In this document: positions 58,953-64,000 of the stretch, one piece after another
Position numbering within the stretch: position 1 is the stretch's first letter
Layout of the letters: each line of letters begins with the position of its first letter
From: Choanephora cucurbitarum
Taxonomy: Eukaryota; Mucoromycota; Mucoromycetes; Mucorales; Choanephoraceae
Reading direction: 5' to 3'
NCBI GenBank assembly: GCA_025331435.1
Contig: JAIWNI010000044.1
Coordinates: forward strand, 1 to 64,000
Length of the DNA stretch: 64,000 nt
Position numbers and translations under genes: made by a program
Notes under the pieces: generated by a model
Told to the model about the DNA's origin: nothing
The model's input: only the letters and a program-made list of their open reading frames with translations
The model's database searches: none

Positions 58953-59373
58953 TGTTGTCTTGTAAAGAAGAAGAAATATTGAGAAGAAGAATAAGAGAAG
59001 AAAAGTCAACATGTTCCTTCTATTAACACTTTTTTCATTGTAAGCCAGCTTTTTTTTTATGCTTATCTTGCTACCACCAAGAAGTGATCGCCCAGCCAAC
59101 CAAATTCGTTCAAATAAGGTATTCCTCCCCTGACTAATTTTTTTTAAATAAAGAAAAAAAGAAGGAGATTATCACAAAAAAGGTGATTCGCCGTTCCTTA
59201 TTTTCCCAGGGATACATTGTACATCGTTCCAGAAGCCATGCTGAAACCGTGCTTTTGTTTTGTTTCTTCCTCGTTTGCATGATGCAAATACAGTGGCTGG
59301 TGTATCATTCATTATTTATGAGAATAGTAAAGAATAAAACAGAACAAATTAAATAATATTAAAGGGTAAATTT

Positions 59374-61405
59374 CTATAACTGTTGATTGACTTCTGTCAT
59401 TCCCATGCCTTCGTATCCATGGTTTTGTCGATTGTTCTTCACAAAAAGGTGAATAAAGCCTATGCAATGAATGAGCCATACGGTCTAAGTATTGCAAGAG
59501 TAATTCACTTACTATCCCATTTACGAGATAACGTAGATCTAAACTTGACATAGACAAACCAGACAGGGATAGCGAGACATACAATGCAAAGTGCTATCAC
59601 ACTCTCAATAGGGGCTTCTATAAACGGCGTTGTACACAAAAAGAGTGCTACCAGACAGAACAAGATAGGAGTCGATAACCATACACGATAAGGTCTTTTC
59701 AAGTCGGGCTCTGTGTATCGAAGAATCAGTAGCGAAAGTACAGCAAGAAAATGAAACCTAAAATTGGCAAATGAGATAATAGAAAGTTACCTTAATTGTA
59801 TAAACTTACAACCAAGCAGCAAACGAGTAGAAGTTGACGAGTACTCTGAATGAACCAATCATGATCATTATGGTGGTCAAAGTGGCCTGCAAAATCAAAG
59901 CTAATATAGGTGTCTGTCTTGCTTGACTTAGTTTTCCAAAGATATTTGGAATGTGGCCTTGCTTAGCGGATACATAAATAATACGAGCTCCGGTGAACAC
60001 ACTTGCATTGGCAGACTGTATTGCACAAAAAAGAAAATAAGATTGTTAGTTTACAAAGTAAAACAATGAATAGATAAACAAACAAAAGAAAATTACCCCA
60101 AAACAACTGAACGCAACACAAATAGCAAATACGATACCACCTGCTGGACCAAATATCTTCTTACCAAGATCCATTGACACTGTGTTGGTATGCATGACTA
60201 CTTCTGGCCTCAAGGTAGCCAAGTAGGCAACGTTGGACAACATATAGCATACTACAACAAGTGGTATACCAAAAATAATAACACGGGGCAAATCGCGATG
60301 TGGATCCTTCATCTCACCTGACACATAATTTAGGTTGTTCCAGCCGTCATAAGCCCATAATCCTATGTTTCTATTTCTTCAGTAACAGAGCATATGTGAA
60401 ATTTTCACTTATTACCTGAATAAAACGCAACGGCAAATTGACCAAAACTGATAGACTGAATGCCTTCAAATGGATTGCCTTGCAAACTAGTACCAGTCAC
60501 CAAATCTTTATTGGACAACACAACCAAGCCAATGACAGAGACAACAATAGCTGTCAACAACTTGACAACTGTCAGAATATCTTGTACACGGATACCTGCT
60601 CTAACAGACAGTGCATTGATTGCTGTCAGTATCATCAGACAGATGACAGCTAACAGCTTGGGTAAAAATTTGGGAATAGCAGCATCAGCTAACTCAACAG
60701 AGGCATCTGAATCATGCGGTGCTTTCAATAGATAGGTATGATAGGCAATTCGAGATACATATTCACCAAACACAATACAAATGATGGCCAAATTACCCGG
60801 TTTTTGCACAATGATCGTAACAAACTCAAACATGAATGAGACAAGACTACCAAAGGCTCTGCCCAAATAAACTGCCTCCCCTCCGTTCATCGGAAGCATT
60901 GCACCTAATTCTGCATAACATAAGGCGCCTGATAATGCCAATAAGCCGGAAATAAACCAGACTACCAATGCTGTCCCATAAGCACCTGTGGACTCTAGCA
61001 CAGGACCTTGATTTATGAAGATGAATACAAGACATCAAGATGAAGGTGGATTACTTTACCTGGTGAACTAAATAAACCACTTCCGATCATCATGCCTATC
61101 ACTAAACCAAGGCCATTCCAAAAGGATACTTTCTTTTGAAGTTCAGGACCTCTTGCTTGTGTTTGGGATAGAGGTATCATAGGGATGGTATCGAAACTGA
61201 AGATAGATGTGGATGATTCGTTGCTGTGACGAGTCATTGGTAGTAAAGTCTGATCCACTCGATCGCCCTCATCGTCTCCAAATGGTTGTGAGCCTGTACT
61301 GAAAAGAGAGTCAACACTGGAATGACGACGAGGAAATTCTGAGTCCAAGTCGTGAGTGTCTACTTGAGTGTACATGCTGTTGTCGTGATGGTCTGTCAAT
61401 GGCAT
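59374..61405 (-). CDS. Amino-acid permease of the APC superfamily (Mup1/LAT-like)
   Basis: Six exons on the minus strand: 61405-61060, 61006-60416, 60362-60097, 60015-59810, 59757-59513, 59459-59374; all phase-consistent, 579 residues. The cytosolic N-tail (about 95 residues) is acidic and Ser-rich, as in permeases regulated by ubiquitination. Transport core: GLGLVIGMMIGSGLFSSPG (TM1 with the GSG unwound substrate site), CYAELGAMLPMNGGEAVYLGRAFG (TM3 region), IIVQKPGNLAIICIVFGEYVSRI, AINALSVRAGIRVQDILTVVKLL, GLWAYDGWNNLNYVSGEMKDP (TM6 signature), FSCFGSANASVFTGARIIYVSAKQGHIP and ILRYTEPDLKRPYRVW. About 12 hydrophobic segments. The pattern fits Mup1-type high-affinity methionine permeases or LAT-type exchangers; substrate is not decided by sequence. 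The last exon (29 codons) is hydrophilic. Confidence 0.92.
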
Positions 61406-63709
61406 TTCTTTTGATTCATGATCTAGTTCAACAAGGAACTAAAAAAAAAATAAAGGCAATTATAACATACTTACACATAGGTGCCTTAAGCGGACTTTCC
61501 TTTTCTCCTTCATTTCACTCTTTTTTTCAGACGATATTAGGCTCCTGATAAGAATCCATTGTAGGCTTTTGCTCTGTAGATAGCGCTACATTGCTGATAG
61601 AACAAGCCTATACAGTGTTGCAACATGTATTGGAAGGAGATATCTTAAGTAATCATAAACATATACGTGTTTGCTATTAGAGAGCCTTTCTGTATCAAAA
61701 CTATCGTATGGGCATTGGTGGATATATGCAGTTACTCGCAGGTTGACTATGCTTATTTGGTCAATGAAGACGACCTTACAGTGTAGTTCTAATAAGATTG
61801 ACTAATTTTAAGCCTCTGTAGATATCTTTTGCAACTCGCTTTGATTTAGAGAAAGGCAAACAATAAAATGTGACCTATTTCCTCTGGTACTACTCTGTTG
61901 TTGTGAATAGCGTTAAGTCTTTCTTCAATCCTATTTGCAATTCTAATCTATCGAGGTGTTTCAGAATATTGAAGACTATTTGATAATGCAGATGCGGATA
62001 TCTTGTAAATATAAGAAGAAAGGCGTATTGTTTGTTCAAATTTGTGAGATAGAGAATCTATAAATAGCATATTGACGATGTTGACTTTTGGCTTCTTAAT
62101 AGATCCTCCTATACATTGAATTCATGTTCGCTGGAAAATCCCTAGATTAAAGTTACTAGGTTTCATGCTTAGCTTTTACAAATGCATTTATAGCATTGGG
62201 TGCTCCAATGGTTTTGTTGTTGGCTTTATGATCGTTATGTGTTCTTATTTGTTTTTGAAGCAATCACTAATGATGTAAGCGATATGTATGGATTGCAATT
62301 TGAATCCACTACACTGTAGGTGCAGTTATGTTTATGGAAATATGCTATGCTATAGTCAGGCTCATTGTAGTATCACATTTACTCAGCACGTCGAATAGAG
62401 CATCTTATATGAGAAGGTAAAGTTGAGAAATTCACTGAAGTCAGTTGTGTTTAAATAGCCTGATTGGTAGGCAGCTTGTTGAGCTCAGTCAACCTGAAAG
62501 TTCTCAAGTGAAATGATGCGATTATTATTGGTACTATGAGGTAGAGACAAAAAAATGTTGACCGTTTAATTCAGGAAACAGGTCGAATAAGAGTTACCGA
62601 CAGCCTCCCACTATGCATAATAGTCGCTTTATTCAAGAGTGTTCATATTCTTGGGAAATGCACTCTTAAATCAAGTGACTACTGTAATACCAATCATTCT
62701 CATTGCCCTCCCCCCAATCTCAAGGCCAAACAACAAGAGAACAAAGTGCAATCAAGAGCAGCTATTGAAGAAAACTAGATGCTATCGACCTTATGATAAC
62801 TATCAATGATTTGATGTTTGTAATTCTCTAGTATAAAAAAATCAATGGCTGTCAAACAAAAGTTTGTCACACAAGAAGAGGTGAAAGAGTCTAGAGAAAG
62901 GCGAGATAATTAAAGGCGCTTGTCTCAATTATTCTAGTAACAGTAGATTGCGAATCCATATTTTGTGGTGCTAATTGAGCAAAAAAGGAAAAAAAAAAGA
63001 AAGACTAATTAGATTAGAGAACATGTTTCTTATTTTTGAATAGTTCCTATCAATACGGTTAGAGATCATTTGGACTAGAAATGGTGCATATAGTGCAAAA
63101 GTGACTGGTCTTGAAAGCAACTACTTGGACGATTTCCTTATTGGTTCTCAATCAATCAGCCTTAGATCCTAAGTCTTTAATGTTCTCACTTATATAGTGT
63201 CATACGTATTTCATTAGTATAAACACCTTGAACAGCTATAACATTGAGATGCTATCTTTATCCAATCAACTTTGCCTCTATTTTGATTTAATTCTTTTCA
63301 ATTCTACAGCAAATCCAAAGTCCGTCAACCCGGCTTATATTATATTATGCCGGACCGTACTATCGATGTCATCTAATCCATCTCTTTCTTCTAAAAAGGG
63401 AAAGAATACGCAACAAATCATTTTCTTTCCTCTCTTTTTTTTTTTTCTTCTTCTTCTTTATCCAAGTGTGTGTATATTTTTCTTAAATATCACCTCTTTT
63501 TTTTTTTCTTTACTTATTTATACACTCACAACTTAATCATAGCATCACTTCTTTACATATAATCTCATAAGCATAAACATATATACATATACACATTCAT
63601 ACAACTTATACACACACTTACGCACATATCTCTTTTTGTTCCTTCTTTAAACTTATTAACTTCATACATAACCTATCACTCATATAAACCTTTTCTCTTT
63701 TAAACTACT
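61406..63709. other. Intergenic, with one palindromic MITE
   Basis: About 2.3 kb. Only the 62-bp element at 62621-62682 is recognisable. From about 63420 to 63700 the DNA becomes T/C-rich with many short A/C runs, looking like the promoter and long leader of the gene starting at 63710. Confidence 0.5.
62621..62682. repeat. Short palindromic MITE, uninterrupted relative of the 37397 element
   Basis: TAGTCGCTTTATTCAAGAGTG at the left pairs with CACTCTTAAATCAAGTGACTA at the right (18 of 21 positions). The left 46 bp match 37397-37443 with five differences. No coding potential. The uninterrupted left end makes it an 'empty-site' reference for the nested insertion at 37.2 kb. Confidence 0.65.
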
Positions 63710-64000
63710 ATGGCATATTTACAAGTGAACCAATCTAACGACATGTATCGAGGTATGTTTACAAACTTAAAAAGAAAAAGGGGAAAAAAAAAGAAACGAT
63801 CTTTAACTTGATTGATTAGGTCGTAAGCGTAGACCTTCAGAAGATGAAGAAATGACTGAAACAACAACAAGTAGACCCATGTTGACCCGCAAATCTAAAT
63901 CACCAGAACAAAAACGACAACGAACTCACCTTCAGAAACGATCAACACGGGGAGCCTTATTAGGTAAAGATACATTTATTTTGCTGCGAAAAGATAAATG
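63710..64000 (+). CDS. 5' end of a basic, probably nuclear protein
   Basis: Exon 1 63710-63752 (MAYLQVNQSNDMYR), 67-nt intron with GTATGT donor and GATTAG acceptor, exon 2 from 63820 with RKRRPSEDEEMTETTTSRPM and KSKSPEQKRQRTHLQKR, then a GTAAAG that may be the next donor at 63964. The sequence leaves the window before any domain is reached. Clusters of Lys/Arg next to acidic runs look like nuclear-localisation signals, so a nuclear role is plausible. A ~250-bp T/C-rich leader precedes the ATG. Family unknown. Confidence 0.65.

Noticed and set aside
58953..59099. N-terminal hydrophobic extension of the ankyrin protein from ATG 59099 or 59012
   Set aside because: The hydrophobic residues derive from a T/C-rich leader like those before other genes here; ATG 58952 gives a normal start, although the longer form cannot be excluded.

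Overview
This is a nuclear contig from a filamentous fungus, most likely one of the Mucorales (Mucoromycota). The evidence is: A/T-rich intergenic DNA; numerous short GT-AG introns (about 50-70 nt, often with a CTAAC-like branch site); pyrimidine-rich leaders before the ATG; conserved fungal genes (two VTC-type polyphosphate polymerase genes, NTE1, GEP3, SEC12, GSK-3, EFM7, a Hal4-like kinase, an NDT80/PhoG-type factor); and remnants of a LINE and of a Tc1/mariner-type transposon. The genus cannot be fixed from sequence alone. I saw no tRNA, rRNA or CRISPR.

Layout. 1-2.2 kb: the 3' end of a MYND-finger gene, convergent with a six-exon alanine-glyoxylate aminotransferase. 2.2-8.2 kb: gene-poor, with a decayed LINE reverse transcriptase abutting a truncated Tc1/mariner-like transposase (copy 1), then a small hAT-like MITE. 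8.2-32.9 kb: gene-rich, with a large low-complexity protein, two tandem SPX-VTC genes, a membrane/coiled-coil protein, the mitochondrial GTPase GEP3, a Q-rich coiled-coil protein, MTA phosphorylase, a RING+RRM protein and an NDT80-like factor. 33-41.7 kb: a second gene-poor, repeat-rich block with transposase copy 2 (99% identical to copy 1 over 828 bp, same lesions), a pogo-like MITE nested in another MITE, a decayed ORF, a remarkable array of structured repeats (38555-38978) and a GC-rich hairpin. 41.7-61.4 kb: compact housekeeping block with SEC12, GSK-3, EFM7, a Hal4-like kinase, NTE1, prefoldin 1, an ankyrin protein and an amino-acid permease. 61.4-64 kb: intergenic DNA and the 5' end of a basic nuclear-type protein.

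Functional links are modest. The VTC pair would act together in polyphosphate synthesis at the vacuole. NTE1 (phosphatidylcholine turnover), SEC12 (COPII budding) and the permease concern membranes and trafficking. MTA phosphorylase (methionine salvage) and the Mup1-like permease both touch sulfur amino-acid metabolism, but they are 33 kb apart and no operon-like logic is implied.

The most unusual signal is the 38.56-38.98 kb array. At least six units of about 60 bp keep the boxes TAGTGTG and CTATTGT while the flanking 8-mers and the internal arms differ from unit to unit, yet nearly always remain complementary. That is the pattern expected of a conserved RNA or cruciform fold, and I do not recognise it. 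All exon boundaries here are manual predictions from reading frame and splice consensus.
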